From assembly GCA_963924555.1 (NCBI GenBank), contig OZ004594.1, positions 3,813,563-3,877,562 on the forward strand: a stretch of DNA of 64,000 nt, written 5' to 3'. The notes beneath the pieces were generated by a model. It worked only from the letters and a program-made list of their open reading frames with translations. It did not search any database and had not been told where the DNA came from. The number at the start of each line of letters is the position of its first letter. The first letter of the stretch is position 1. The DNA is from Crambe crambe (lineage: Eukaryota > Porifera > Demospongiae > Poecilosclerida > Crambeidae). Positions 1-13,975 of the stretch are shown here, piece by piece. The position numbers were made by a program, and so were the translations under genes.

Positions 1-470
1 TTCCAGTGGTGGGGATAGTAGCTGGGGTTCTAGGGGTTCTAGGGGTGGAGGTTCCAGTGATGGGGATAATAGCTGGGGTTCCAGTAGTATGGGTAGTATT
101 TGGGGTTCCAGTGGGGGTAGTAGCTGGATTTCTAGGGGTGGTATTAGCTGGGGTTCCAGTGATGGGGGTAGTAACTGGGGTTTCAATGGTGGGGGGAGTA
201 GTTGGATCTTCAGTGGTGGTGGAGATAGTAGCTGGGGTTCCAGTGGTGGGGGGAGTAGTTGGATCTTCAGTGGTGGTGGAGATCATAGCTGGGGTTCCAG
301 TGGTGGGGGGAGTAGTTGGATCTTCAGTGGTGGTGGAGATAGTAGCTGGGGTTCCAGTGGTGGGGGGAGTAGTTGGATCTTCAGTGGTGGTGGAGATCAT
401 AGCTGGGGTTCCAGTGGTGGGGGGAGTAGTTGGATCTTCAGTGGTGGTGGAGATAGTAGCTGGGGTTCCA
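1..470 (-). repeat. Coding minisatellite, 54-bp unit, stalk of gene A
   Basis: The unit is two diverged 27-bp halves; on the plus strand one half contains GTAGCTGGGGTTCC and the other AGTAGTTGGATCTTC. At least four near-identical 54-bp units are visible between about 200 and 470, with looser units to the left. Reading frame is kept, so copy number changes would lengthen or shorten the Thr/Pro stalk in 18-residue steps. Confidence 0.85.
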
Positions 471-2146
471 GTGGTTGTTGGTACTACAATCAATAATTAC
501 TTTTTAGTTATAAGCCTGGAGGTAGCTATGACATGCTGCATTTCATTTGACACTTTTTTCATGTAATTTTGCTTGTGATTTTGATTGCCCCTGACTCCCT
601 GCCTATTTTGAAATATCGGTTTGGATCGAGAATTGTGATCCACTCATACATAAAATTAGTTGCTATCTAGGTCTGATATTATAATATCGCGTTATTGTCT
701 TAATTAATATAGTCTTAACAGACAACCCTTTACCAACCCAAGGAAAGAACAACAACTTCTCTAGTGCAGGGGTGCAATAAATATTTTTGCATACAGTTTC
801 CTTATTAAGATTTGTGAATACCAGCAACAAGCTAGGTTATAAAAATTTCAAGGACTTTATTGACACAAGATATGTGTGTGTGTACGTGTGGATTCATCGT
901 TTCCAGTCCCTCATAGAACTATCTTTCACATTCTTAACTGTCTCACAGCTCTGGCCATGCCATGTTGGGATACTTTGCTATTATAAGCTTGCCTTCTTGT
1001 GATACCTCACCTGCTTATTAACTTCAACCGCTTCAGCTGGTACAAAAAGATGAGGCAGCATAGCCAGTTATAGAGAGCCATCTAGTAAGATCGAAGTCGA
1101 AGTACTTTGTATGAATGATTAATGCACATGCATCTTAATTTCAAGTGGGAAAAATTAGAAAGTGACCATCAGATTAAGTCCCCTCGAAAATTGGTATAGC
1201 TATATACTGACTTATCTGGAAGATGTGCATAAATTCTATTATTGAATTAGTCCTTCAGTTAGTGTAGCTATCACTTAACTATACACTACAACTTACTCAT
1301 GTGAAATTGAAGTACCCTTAAACCTTGAGTGACTTGATTGCCGACTGAGAAAGTACTTCCCACATTTGGAATGACAGTTTGAGCTTCTTGATAGTGAGCT
1401 ACTTGTAATGAAGATCTATATCCAAGTAGACTAACACTTGAAGTAGGTATGGCAATGCCAAAGGCAAAATTTGATGCTGGAAGTATGAAACGGTCAGCCA
1501 TGTTCAATGATGTAGTATCACAGCAATACTGATAGTTTGGTAAAATAAATTGGTATCCTGTACATATCTGAGAATGTGGTGTAGTTCGTATATCAATTCT
1601 GTCAGTGACTCTAAAGTTACGACCATTCTGCTCCAGTGTTAGAAGTGTAAAAGCAAGTAGTTCAGTTCCCAGTTGCCCAGTGCTACCTCTATAACAGTAT
1701 TCTACAGCTGATACTGTCCCACTGCAGTTCACCTGAGTTGAGGGGACTGGATAAATATAGGCTGTTCCAGCTGATGAGGAGATGTAAGAACCAAATAATA
1801 CAGCAACTGCTCTATCATTCCCCTCTGGGAGATTTGGAAGGTAGTAGAGGTTAGCAGCATCCAGAGCTGAACATTGCCACTGATAACCTTGTGAATCCAC
1901 ACCTGCACATGTACAGCAGAGTACCTATTTTTAAGTGGTTAAACACTGTAGCCTATTCTCAGAAAGTATAGTTGGTCAACATGACCAACCACTTGACTAT
2001 CTGGTTGATCAATTTACAGATTTGACTAGACATTGTCCAATGACCAGCTATCTGTACGTATATAGATAGCTACATGTATTCATCCTGTTCATACCTTTAC
2101 CTGTTAGCAGTGATGACACTATCAGAATATTCACCATCTGGAACAT
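1..2146 (-). CDS. Receptor-like family gene A (partial, 3' end off window)
   Basis: Exons on the minus strand: 2101-2146 (46 nt, signal peptide beginning MFQMVNILIVSSLLT), 1297-1902 (606 nt, ectodomain) and 1-483 (stalk, continuing past the window edge). Donors are GTAAAG and GTAAGT, acceptors end in CAG/TAG, and both introns are phase 1. The ectodomain has six cysteines in the contexts QWQC, NCSGTV, EYCY, QIC and YCCD, and the same pattern occurs in genes B and C. The stalk exon is a 54-bp repeat coding for Thr/Pro-rich units (for example TTGTPATIST), like a mucin-type spacer. The membrane helix and tail should lie to the left of the window. I do not recognise the ectodomain as a named family. 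Its closest relative here is gene B: the signal exons are almost identical and the ectodomain is alignable end to end. Function unknown; a cell-surface receptor or adhesion role is inferred from architecture only. Confidence 0.8.
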
Positions 2147-3232
2147 CTTGCTAGAGCTACAACTCTGCTTGACAATATACAGCTATAACCTTTCTGTAGA
2201 AATTTTCCTTAGAGCTAGCAATTCAAGGGGTGTGACAATAAATATTCATCAATTATGAATATTACTACATGCAGCTGTAGGGCTGTGCAAATCATGAATG
2301 TTATGAGTTCATGGATTCCTAGCTTGTGCACACATTCAAACATAAGGTAGTTGCTTTTTTTTTTTTTTTTTTTTTTTTAATTTCTCCACCTTAAATTGGG
2401 AAAAGTGAATATCTTAATTCTATAATTTTAGCTATAGTTCAAAGTTCAAACTGGTATTGCAAATACAGGATAGCTACAAGAAATGATAGGTGCAAGAGTG
2501 CTAGACAAACCTTATTTCACCTGTAATCAAAAACAAAAGACTAAATACTTGTGAGCCAAATCATTGGCAATGAAAGGATTTTTGAAGTATGAGAAACCTA
2601 TTCACCAGTTAGCTCTTAATAATGAAGTAGCTACTTTATGAGTGAATCATGAATTAATTAATGAATTTTGATTTTAAGTAATTCCGTTGTGAAGCCATGC
2701 AACTCTTGTGACAACCTTGAGTAAACTGAGCGTGCACGCTCGCCCCATAACTAATGTTTGAATTTCCTGAGCTAGTACCATGTTATAAGTACATGGATTG
2801 AGATACACATTTGCTTACTGACTCACTGACAGTGCTCACTGTCACTATGCTCTAAGTTTCAAATTACATTGATTGAATGCAGCTGGGATTGGTGGTGGTG
2901 GTGTGCTCTATATAGAAAATGAGCTTCTACCATGTAGACATGTGTACTACCATGGATGCAATATTATTTGGTGACTAGTACATAAGTTGGCAAACTTCAT
3001 TGCAAATAGCTATACATTGCTGTACTGTAGCTAAAAGGAAAAAAAATTTTTAATAGCTAAATAAATGTTTAAAAAAAGATTTCATAGCTACAGAACATGT
3101 AACAAGCATGATATTCTTATTCATAACCTTAGTATGCAAATAATAAGAGGAGAGACATATCGTTTCACTACTATATAGTTATTGTATTGCCTGAGAGAAT
3201 AATTCTAATGCTGATAGCTACTTGCATCCTCA
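2147..3232. other. Intergenic between receptor genes A and B
   Basis: About 1.1 kb separates the start of gene A from the stop codon of gene B. I see no coding signal here. It holds a poly(T) run near 2349-2379 and otherwise plain AT-rich sequence. The promoter of gene A should lie in the first few hundred bases to the right of 2146, but I see no clear TATA box. Confidence 0.5.
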
Positions 3233-5355
3233 CTACAAGGAAGTGTTCATATAGTCATCTTCACTTGATCTTCGTTCATTTGTTGGATTTTTAGGGGAGG
3301 CTGACTCCCTGTCATCATTCTCGTAGTCACTATCATCGTCTGTTCTCGGTTTGCTTCTCTGATTCTCACTTGATTCTCTGTTGTGGTGGCTAATATATGC
3401 CTCATTGGTAACCACTGGTATATCAGCTGCAGGATCATTGTTGTTTTGCATGGAAAGATCTTCTTTCTTCATTGTAGATACATAAGCCTGATTCTCTTCC
3501 ATGTGTATTAATGTAGGAACATAAGCCTTGTTTGAAACCAGTTGAATGTGTCTTACAGGAACATCGCAATAGTCATACATGTCATCATAATCAGTCAGTG
3601 GATTTACTGTCGATATTTGCTGTGAGAAATTTAATGCTCTCGTCTTCTTCTTTCTTGTCATTGTTATCACTATCAGTGTGAGAGTGAGCAGTGTAACTAT
3701 AGCAACCAGCACTCCTCCTACAGTTATGCCAGCAATGGCTGGTATGCCAAGTGATGAGGAGTCGAATATACCTGGAGTAGGGGTAGTAGCTGGGGTTCTA
3801 GTAGTTGGGGTAGTAGCTGGGGTTCCAATGGTTGGGGTAGTAGCTGGGGTTCTAGTAGTTGGGGTAGTAGCTGGGGTTCCAGGGGTGGAGGTAGTAGCTG
3901 GGGTTCCAGGGGTGGAGGTAGTAGCTGGGATTCCAGGGGTGGAGGTAGTAGCTGGGGTTCCAGGGGTGGAGGTAGTAGCTGGGGTTCCAGGGGTGGAGGT
4001 AGTAGCTGGGGTTCCAGGGGTGGAGGTAGTAGCTGGGGTTCCAGGGATAGAGGTAGTAGCTGGGGTTCCAGGGGTGGAGGTAGTAGCTGGGGTTGTAGCG
4101 GTGGAGGTAGTAGCTGGGGTTCCAGGGGTGGAGGTAGTAGCTGGGGTTGTAGCGGTGGAGGTAGTAGCTGGGGTTCCAGGGGTGGAGGTAGTAGCTGGGG
4201 TTGTAGCGGTGGGGGTATTAGCTGGGGTTCCGGTGGTGGAGGCGATAACAGCTGGAGTTTCAATGGTAGGGGTTCTGGTGGTTGAAGATGGTATTGTAGG
4301 TGCTGCAATTATTAGGAATTAAAATACTTTGAGGGCAATTCAAAATTTCACTTTCAGGCATCCATAGATAAAGCACATGATGTCTATAGGTATGTCATGG
4401 CCTGGAGGTACAGTACGTATGTCATGCTTCCATGAGAGTATTTTATTCGCCCCTGTCTATTTTCTGATATCAAGTAAGCTACAGTGTTGATGTAGGAAAT
4501 GATATTGATTTAATAGTTTGCTACAGCTCTACAATGTTCTTCCCTTGGGTTGGTAAAGGGTTGTCTGTTTGACCAGCAACATGGTCTTGAAATAGTGTGT
4601 ATAGACATGGTTAATTATAGTTTATCTTGAACTTACTTATATGAAATCGAAGAAGTCTTAAGCCTTGAGTGACTAGATTGCCCACTGAGAAAGTACTTCC
4701 CACACTTGGAATGACAGTTTGAGCTTCTTGATAGTGAGCTACTTGTAATGAAGGATTATTGAATCCAAGTAAACGAACACTTGAAGGAGGTATGGCAATG
4801 CCAAAGGCAAAATTTGATGCTGGAAGTATGAAATGGTCAGTCATGTTCAGTGATGTAGCATCACAGCAATACAGAGTGCCGCGTAATTGTGAGCATATCT
4901 GAGAACGTGGTCTAGCTCGCACTTCAATACTGTCAGTGACTGTAAAGTTGAGACCATTCTGTTTTAGTGTTAGAAATGTGAACACAAGTTGCTCAGTTTC
5001 CAGTTGCTCACTGCTACCTGTATAGCAGTATCCAATGGCCGACACTGTCCCACTGCAGCTCACCTCGATTGAGGGGACTGTGTAAATATAGGTCACACCA
5101 ACTGATGAGGGGGTATAAGCAGATGCGGTGAGTGCAATTAATAAAATAGTCAAACTATTCCCATCTTGAAGATCTGGAAGGTAGTAGCGATTATCAGCAG
5201 TATCCAGAGCTGAGCACTGCCACTGATAACCTTGTGAATCCACCACACCTATACCTATACATGCAGTCAGGATAAGAACATGCCACTGAATCATGCATCA
5301 TCTCTTTACCTGTTAACAGTGCAGACACCATCAGGATGCTCACCATCTGGAACAT
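3233..5355 (-). CDS. Receptor-like family gene B (complete)
   Basis: Exons on the minus strand: 5310-5355 (signal peptide, MFQMVSILMVSALLT), 4637-5248 (ectodomain) and 3233-4302 (stalk, membrane helix, tail). Introns are phase 1 and the total is 1728 nt, or 575 residues. The ectodomain carries the six family cysteines and several N-x-T/S sites. The stalk is about 20 units of a 9-residue repeat, GTPATTSTP. The helix follows LGIPAIAGITVGG and ends at the basic stop-transfer TRKKKTR. The roughly 140-residue tail has YDYCDVP, three N-x-A-Y motifs (NKAY, NQAY, NEAY), DYENDD and the end DDYMNTSL. YxN and NxxY-like sites are known docking motifs for SH2/PTB proteins, so tyrosine-kinase-linked signalling is plausible but inferred. 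The domain family is not recognised. An alternative in-frame start inside intron 1 was considered and rejected. Confidence 0.85.
3770..4260 (-). repeat. Coding minisatellite, 27-bp unit, stalk of gene B
   Basis: Tandem 27-bp units (plus-strand core GGAGGTAGTAGCTGGGGTTCC), many of them identical, coding for GTPATTSTP on the minus strand. Variants at the right end replace the central part with GTTGTAGCGG. The frame was fixed by reading backwards from the membrane helix: ATT-P-TP-GIF-DSSS-LGIP. The proline-rich readings in the other frames are shadows. Confidence 0.9.
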
Positions 5356-5982
5356 CTTTCTATAGATAGCTAGTTCTTACTTTTAAATTAAAACTATAAA
5401 TTGTTATAATTATACCTTCTATGTAAGTCTTATAAAAACGTGTGTGTGAAACGACCCTTTTTAGGTTATCTGCATGAGTAACCCAAAAGGTATAGGTTGT
5501 CTTCTTATTGCATCTCGTCACCACTAAGAGCATGACATAACATGCATCTATCAAAAAGTTACCAAAAGGGCTATGCATTGCCATGGTAACCTATGTTCTG
5601 CTTCACTACATCATGCCTTAGGGAGAGCTATTCAGGGGGCGTGGTAATTATCAAATGTAGCTGCATGTAGCTAGCTCTCATGCATGCATATACATGTTCT
5701 AATAATATTATGTATCTGTATAGTAGCTTATGTATAACTATATACTTGAGATACACAACATTTGCAGTGCAGTATAGCTAGGCCTGCATGGCTTGTATAA
5801 ACATTTCAAAGGTAAGGCAGTTTAAAGTTAGCTGATTTCACAAGTAAATTGTAATTATTGACTGGCATAATTATATCTCTGCTAGAGACCAATGGTTGGG
5901 TAACATGAAATAATGATTTTATCCGATATGTTAATCTTATAAGAGCTACGTTATTTTTTGGACGATGCATGGATTTCAAAGA

Positions 5983-6213
5983 TCAGCAGATGTGATAGCT
6001 GATTTTGTGTGGTTCTGATGGCAGGCTGGCTGTCTTCCTATAGTCATCTTGATCACTCGATCTTTGTTCATTTCTAATGTTTGTACAACAATACACGTGG
6101 AAGAGAGAGAACCATGGAGGCTTATGCATCTCTACCGAGGAAAAAAGATCACAGCAATGTTGATTTTCCAGTAAGACATGTTCCACCACCCTAGCTACAT
6201 ATTTACATTTCAC
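5983..6213 (-). pseudogene. Relic of a receptor-family cytoplasmic tail
   Basis: On the minus strand the open stretch contains NEQRSSDQDDYRKTAS, which lines up with the C-terminus of gene B (NERRSSEDDYMNTSL) at both protein and DNA level, with a 3-nt insertion. No membrane helix, stalk or acceptor is attached. About 70 bases away the plus strand reads FPVRH, resembling the VPVRH of the gene B tail, which suggests an inverted and scrambled remnant. It lies in the gap between genes B and D, so it is probably the debris of a sixth family member. Confidence 0.5.
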
Positions 6214-6804
6214 AAAAAAAAATTTTTTCCCCTCACTTGTGTAATAAGAAGGCCTAAAACTGTCGTAGGAAATTATAAAACATAAACCTTTGAAACTTTA
6301 CAGTAATTAACATTCTCCATATACGTTGAAGCAGTTGTTATAGCACTCTACTGATATGCCATGATTTGACCTTATCCTCCCCTGTCTTGCACATTAGAAC
6401 CAATAAACCAATGCATACTCAATATAATATGGGTTTCGTTCAAATGTTTATCATACAGTATTATATGGTGAGAGACTATACTATAGCGTGCTTGTATTAC
6501 AATGAAGTATATTTTTTTCTGCTAACTATAGATACTTCTGCAAACATGATTCCACTTCTCGGCAATCAGTCAAAATTTGTTTGCATTCACAGATATGCAT
6601 GCAGAAAATGCTTTTTCAACATTTTTAGGTCATAGCTAGATGGCATAGATCATAGGGTTCATGTATTGAAGGAAACATTAATGAGATATTATTGAATTAC
6701 TATTCTCTTCATGTGGTGTACAGCACAGTTCCTTGCATTCATTATACACAAGCTTGCTTTCAGACCCTTCCAGATTAATGCTTTATTTCTTAACAATTGG
6801 TTGC

Positions 6805-7443
6805 CTAGCTGACTCTCTGTTGTGCATGATGCACATATGCCTTATTGGTCGTCATAGTAATACCAGCGGCAGGATCAATACACTCATCATAATCATGACA
6901 GTCCTTGCTCAGAGTGGATACAGTAATGCCATAAGCTCGATTCTTCTTCATTTCTACTTCCTGAAAGTTGGTTTCTTTTAAAGTGGGCATACGAGAAGTG
7001 TCATAGTAAGGATAGTCATAACTTGTTGACATGGAGAGATCACTGTTGGGATAGTGACTCAAACCAGCTCTGAAGAATTCCATGCCATTTGTCTGTATAT
7101 CTAGTTGTGAAGACTTTAGTGTTTCCTCTGTATTCTTCTTCTTCCTTGTTATTGTTATCACTATCAGCAATAGAACGAGTAGTAGGATTATGGCTACCAG
7201 TGTTCCTGCCACCGAGATGCCTGTAATGGCTGGAATGCCGAGTGTGAGTGTGTTATTCGAAGTAGACTCTTTGCTCAAAGTAGCTGGTTCTTCTTCCTCT
7301 GTTGAATTAGTTGTTGAAGTGCCAGGTGCTGCTATGTATGATACACACAGCATATTAATTCAGTAAGAAGTAGATGATATTACAGTCTATATATATATAC
7401 CTGTTAGAAGAGTTAGAATGATGCTCACGGCCACCAGAAACAT
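6805..7443 (-). CDS. Receptor-like family gene D, ectodomain-less form
   Basis: Exons on the minus strand: 7401-7443 (signal peptide MFLVAVSIILTLLT, donor GTATAT) and 6805-7328 (short stalk, helix, tail). Total 567 nt, 188 residues. The stalk is only about 25 residues (GTSTTNSTEEEEPATLSKES). The helix region LGIPAITGISVAGTLVAI is very close to that of gene B and ends in TRKKK. The tail has YDYPYYDTS, NRAY and NKAY. The roughly 70-bp intron leaves no room for an ectodomain exon, and because family introns are phase 1 on both sides of that exon, its loss or absence keeps the frame. The acceptor is a CAG-CAG-like tandem site, so one alanine may be optional. Its mature extracellular part would be tiny, which fits a co-receptor or signalling adaptor, but that is inference. 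Confidence 0.8.
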
Positions 7444-7937
7444 CCTGTATAATTGCTATAACATTGCTATTAGGTACGATACTCGACGTGATATATAGCT
7501 ATAGAGTATGTTTCAATAAGAGCTTCTGTTCCTGACAGGAACAAAGGGAAGTTACGAACCAACATGAAAGTTGTCCTCTAAACTCTGACCTATAATTATG
7601 TCATGTTGACCTTTGCACTCTGAACTAGTTGTCATACTGACGGATAAGGGGCATACCTGTATACCTGTAAAGTCCATGGGAACATGTAAAGGTTGAACTG
7701 CCGTGTATAACCTTTTGATTGACAGCACAGCATATGAGTATATGGAACAGAATAGAAAAGACAGGCACCTTACTTCAGACCTAAGTCAAGTAGCAGGTTA
7801 TAAAGAGCTGAAATTCAATATATTATATGTATTGATTAGTACACCTGGGACTGTGTGCACATTATTTCAAGAAGTATTGTAATGGCAGCAAAAGTATCAT
7901 TATAATTATGTATAGTATTATTCAATAGGATCTTATT

Positions 7938-9580
7938 TCATTTCTTGTCTTCCTTATAGCCACTTCCACTTGACGAAAGCGCTTCATCTTGCACGGAGAC
8001 GTGTAGAAATGTTCCATAGGCCAGATTTCTTTCCAAGTCCATTTCAGTGCTACATGTGTACGCTTCGTTGGCATCCACTGAAATGTTGTTGCTGCTGGGA
8101 ATGTCCCAGTACGCATAGTCGTACACATGATCACAAGGGGTCACACTATATACTTTACGATGACGGTTCAGACCACGACTGTGACTTATATACGCTTTAT
8201 TTTCAGACATATCATTCATGTTTAATAGCTGAGAGAAGTTTGTCAATTTTGTGTCTTTTTCATTTTTCTTCTTTGTGATCAAAGCCACTAACAGAAAGAC
8301 CAAGAATAAGACAGTGACCGCTAAGATGGCTATGGCACTTATGCCAACGATAGCTTGCAAGTTGAATATCGAGGTGTTTGTGGGAGAGATATCAGAAGTA
8401 TTTACGTAGAATTCCTCTGACTCAGGTACTTCAGGATTCTCTTTGGTGGCATACTCTGCCATGGATTCATCAGTAATAGTTGAATTCACGATGATGGATT
8501 TCGTGGTGGTAGTAGACTCCCCAGTGGCCGGATCAGGTTCTGATAATTGTTATAATTACTGAATCAAATATTTACGTGTAGCTGCTAACAGTGGAACCTT
8601 TCAATGCTGACACTTTCAGAAAAAATGTGATATGATTGAAGAGGTGTCTTTATTTCAGGCATGCAGGCAAGCTTAAAATTGATCATGCATGTAATTGCAC
8701 ATGCACATTGATATTGCACCAATTAATGCACAGAAAGTAGATAGTAATGTCATATTGAGAGATTCCGCAATAATTATCAACTCACCTATGTGAAAACGAA
8801 GGAGCCTCAGAGTTTGATCGGTGGTTTTTCTGGTATTGGTAAGTGAAATTGTGTTAAATCCTGTAGCTGGAATGCTACTAGTTCTTATCTGATAGTTCTC
8901 AACTTGTAGAGCTCTGTTAAATAGAGGATTGTACCCCAAAAGGTTGACATTAGAGTCTGGTATAATGATGCCGAAGTCGAAATCTGTGTGTGGTAATGGA
9001 AGTTGGTCGGTGATATCCAATGGTGTGATATCACAGCAGTAGTAGTGATTCCTGGGACCTGATAGTGGACAGATCTCTGATTGTGGTGTAGTTTGCACTT
9101 CAATTTCCTTTCTGACTTCTTCTAAATCAAGACCATTCTTCTCCAAGGTTAGAAGGGTAAAGGCAAGTTGCTCAGTTCCCAGTTGCTCTCTCCCAACAGT
9201 ATAACAGTATTCTACAGCCGACACTGTCCCACTGCAGTTCACCTGGGTTGAGGAGACTGGGTAAATATAGGCCACACCAGCTGTTGAGGGCACTAAGAAA
9301 ATCTTTGCATATAGAAGCGAGAGCAATTCAATGTCAACATTCGGAAAGTAGTATGTGTTGCTCGTATCATTCCAGTCCGAACAGTGCCACTTGTATTCTT
9401 GTAAATATGTGCGACCTGCAGGTTTGTGCATAAGTTACGTAACTTTATCAACTGCAGGCAGCCGCTTAAATTAGTGTCACCAATCTGTGATGTATATATC
9501 TATCAGTTATTACCTGCAAGCATGGATGAATGGATGCTGAATGCTACAATCAACTGGAACAACGATTTTCTGCTGCACAT
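7938..9580 (-). CDS. Receptor-like family gene C (complete)
   Basis: Exons on the minus strand: 9514-9580 (signal peptide MCSRKSLFQLIVAFSIHSS), 8786-9415 (ectodomain) and 7938-8539 (stalk, helix, tail). Introns are phase 1; total 1299 nt, 432 residues. The ectodomain keeps all six cysteines (KWHC, NCSGTV, EYCY, EIC, YCCD) but is more diverged than A is from B. The stalk is short and not repeated, acidic and Ser/Thr-rich. The helix sits in AIVGISAIAILAVTVLF and stops at ITKKKNEKD. The tail contains YDYAYWDIP and three N-x-A-Y motifs (NKAY, NEAY, NLAY), in the same order as gene B. Note the exon-3 frame passes through a valine codon GTG at 8487-8489; no ATG is needed because the exon is internal. 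Confidence 0.85.
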
Positions 9581-10476
9581 AGCTATCACTGTTATAATAG
9601 TAGCTATAACACACTGTCAGCTTCTTTAAATCTATTCACTTTTCCTCTGTACTGTATATCTACTTGCAGTAAATTTTTCACTGGCCAGTAGCAGCTGACT
9701 AGAACTGTCTGCGATACTTTGTTAACAGGCTATATAAGTAAAAGAGTCATATTTTGAGAGGAAATACATTATTATTGTTAATAAAGTGCTGACAGAAGCG
9801 GTATTCCTGGAAATATATCATTGAGGATTAGTATAATGCGGTTAGGTCATGCACCACACCTATGTATTTGTTGCTGTCCATGCATGCAGAATTCCCTCCT
9901 GATTTCATTTTGCATGCCACTTGGAGTTTGTGCCAACCTCCATGACTTGTGGTACCATGTAGGGTATGAAATCCGTTACAATTAGTATCAGAACATAATT
10001 AGATTGTCGGTTTTTAGTCGCAACGACTGAAAGCTTTTGCCAAGTGAAAGTATCAAGATGCATTAGCTGTGTCTTTCATGTTGCCAGGCAATTCCAGCCA
10101 ACCCTCCTACAGATGTAAATTAGTGCACACCATGCAAAACACATCATGCATGCTTGTATGTAGCTCGTCTCTCTTGCTTGAATACAGCTTTTTTTTTTCT
10201 TTTTCTTTTTTTCAATGGAATAGCTATGTTGCAGTTCTATATAGTTTTGTAAAGTGCCACACATTCTAGACACTTAGCAACTTATTCACATCAGGAACTT
10301 TGCAGTGACCATGCAGTCCTATGAAGTGAAGTGACCGTGCATGCAGTCCTTTTGTAACTAGGAGGGAAAGGAAGTGAAGGGTTAAGGGGATTGGTGCAAG
10401 GGTCAGCCAGGCCAGGTTACTTTATGTATATACTACAGTAATTGTATTATATAATGATAATGCTTTGAATCCACAG
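9581..10476. other. Intergenic between gene C and the CCZ1 fragment
   Basis: About 0.9 kb upstream of gene C (minus) and of the first visible CCZ1 exon (plus). I looked here for the N-terminal half of CCZ1 and found no exon with a matching sequence. The stretch from about 10375 is repeated near 15406, marking the left border of the segmental duplication. Confidence 0.5.
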
Positions 10477-13421
<2,945 letters not shown>

Positions 13422-13617
13422 AGATAGAACATTCATAATAGCTAATTACAACTCATCACCTGTTTAATACACAATTTTTATAACACCAATTTCAAAAAAG
13501 AAATGAATTGTTTGATCCATAATTATTATGATGCTGAGAGTTATGGACACTCTGAGGAGTTATGACCTTCTTAGAGAATTAAGCCAGTGAGTTAATACAC
13601 TGATTATGTATGCATAG

Positions 13618-13651
13618 TGATGACAGGTTATGACTTTTACCACATGAAGGG
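13618..13651 (-). pseudogene. Relic of the ACTR8 3' end
   Basis: The plus strand reads TTACCACATGAAGGG at 13637-13651, identical to the ACTR8 stop-codon region at 16291-16305, and the bases to its left (TGACAGG) also match. On the minus strand this would code P-F-M-W-stop. It sits about 200 bp beyond the CCZ1 stop, the same arrangement as at 16083-16305, so it marks one end of a duplicated block. Confidence 0.7.
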
Positions 13652-13975
13652 TGTGTCCATCATCATCATCATCATCATCATAACATAACCTTCCACAACC
13701 TTATTTCATTCAAATGCTATGAATGTAGCCATATATTATGTAGCCATATATGCAGCTGCATGTAGCCATACCATGTTCATGTACGTAGCCATGCCATGTG
13801 CAGCTAGCTGCATGTAGCCATGCCATGCAGGTGCACATAGCATGGCTACATCAGAATTAAAAGATGGCTTCTGGCCAACCTATTAAAACCACTTAGCTAT
13901 ATACATGCATTATGATACTTTCTTTTTCTTTTGAAAATGAAATGTTAGCTATGTGCATGTTGTAAAGTTGAGTAG

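Noticed and set aside
6-566. Plus-strand Val/Gly-rich open frame
   Set aside because: It is the complement of the Thr/Pro stalk of gene A. The minus-strand frame continues from a good acceptor and matches the paralogues; the plus frame is a repeat shadow.
3678-4322. Plus-strand Val/Gly frame and minus-strand PPLEPQLLP frame across the gene B stalk
   Set aside because: Reading back from the membrane helix of gene B fixes the frame as GTPATTSTP; the others are shadows of the 27-bp repeat.
4611-5294. Alternative gene B start MIQWHVLILTACIGIG inside intron 1
   Set aside because: It looks like a signal peptide, but the upstream exon MFQMVSILMVSALLT matches gene A nearly perfectly and uses a conserved phase-1 donor. 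The inner start is probably chance, though an alternative promoter cannot be excluded.
9600-10470. N-terminal CCZ1 exons
   Set aside because: Searched for by eye on the plus strand; nothing with splice borders and similarity to the longin-like half was found.
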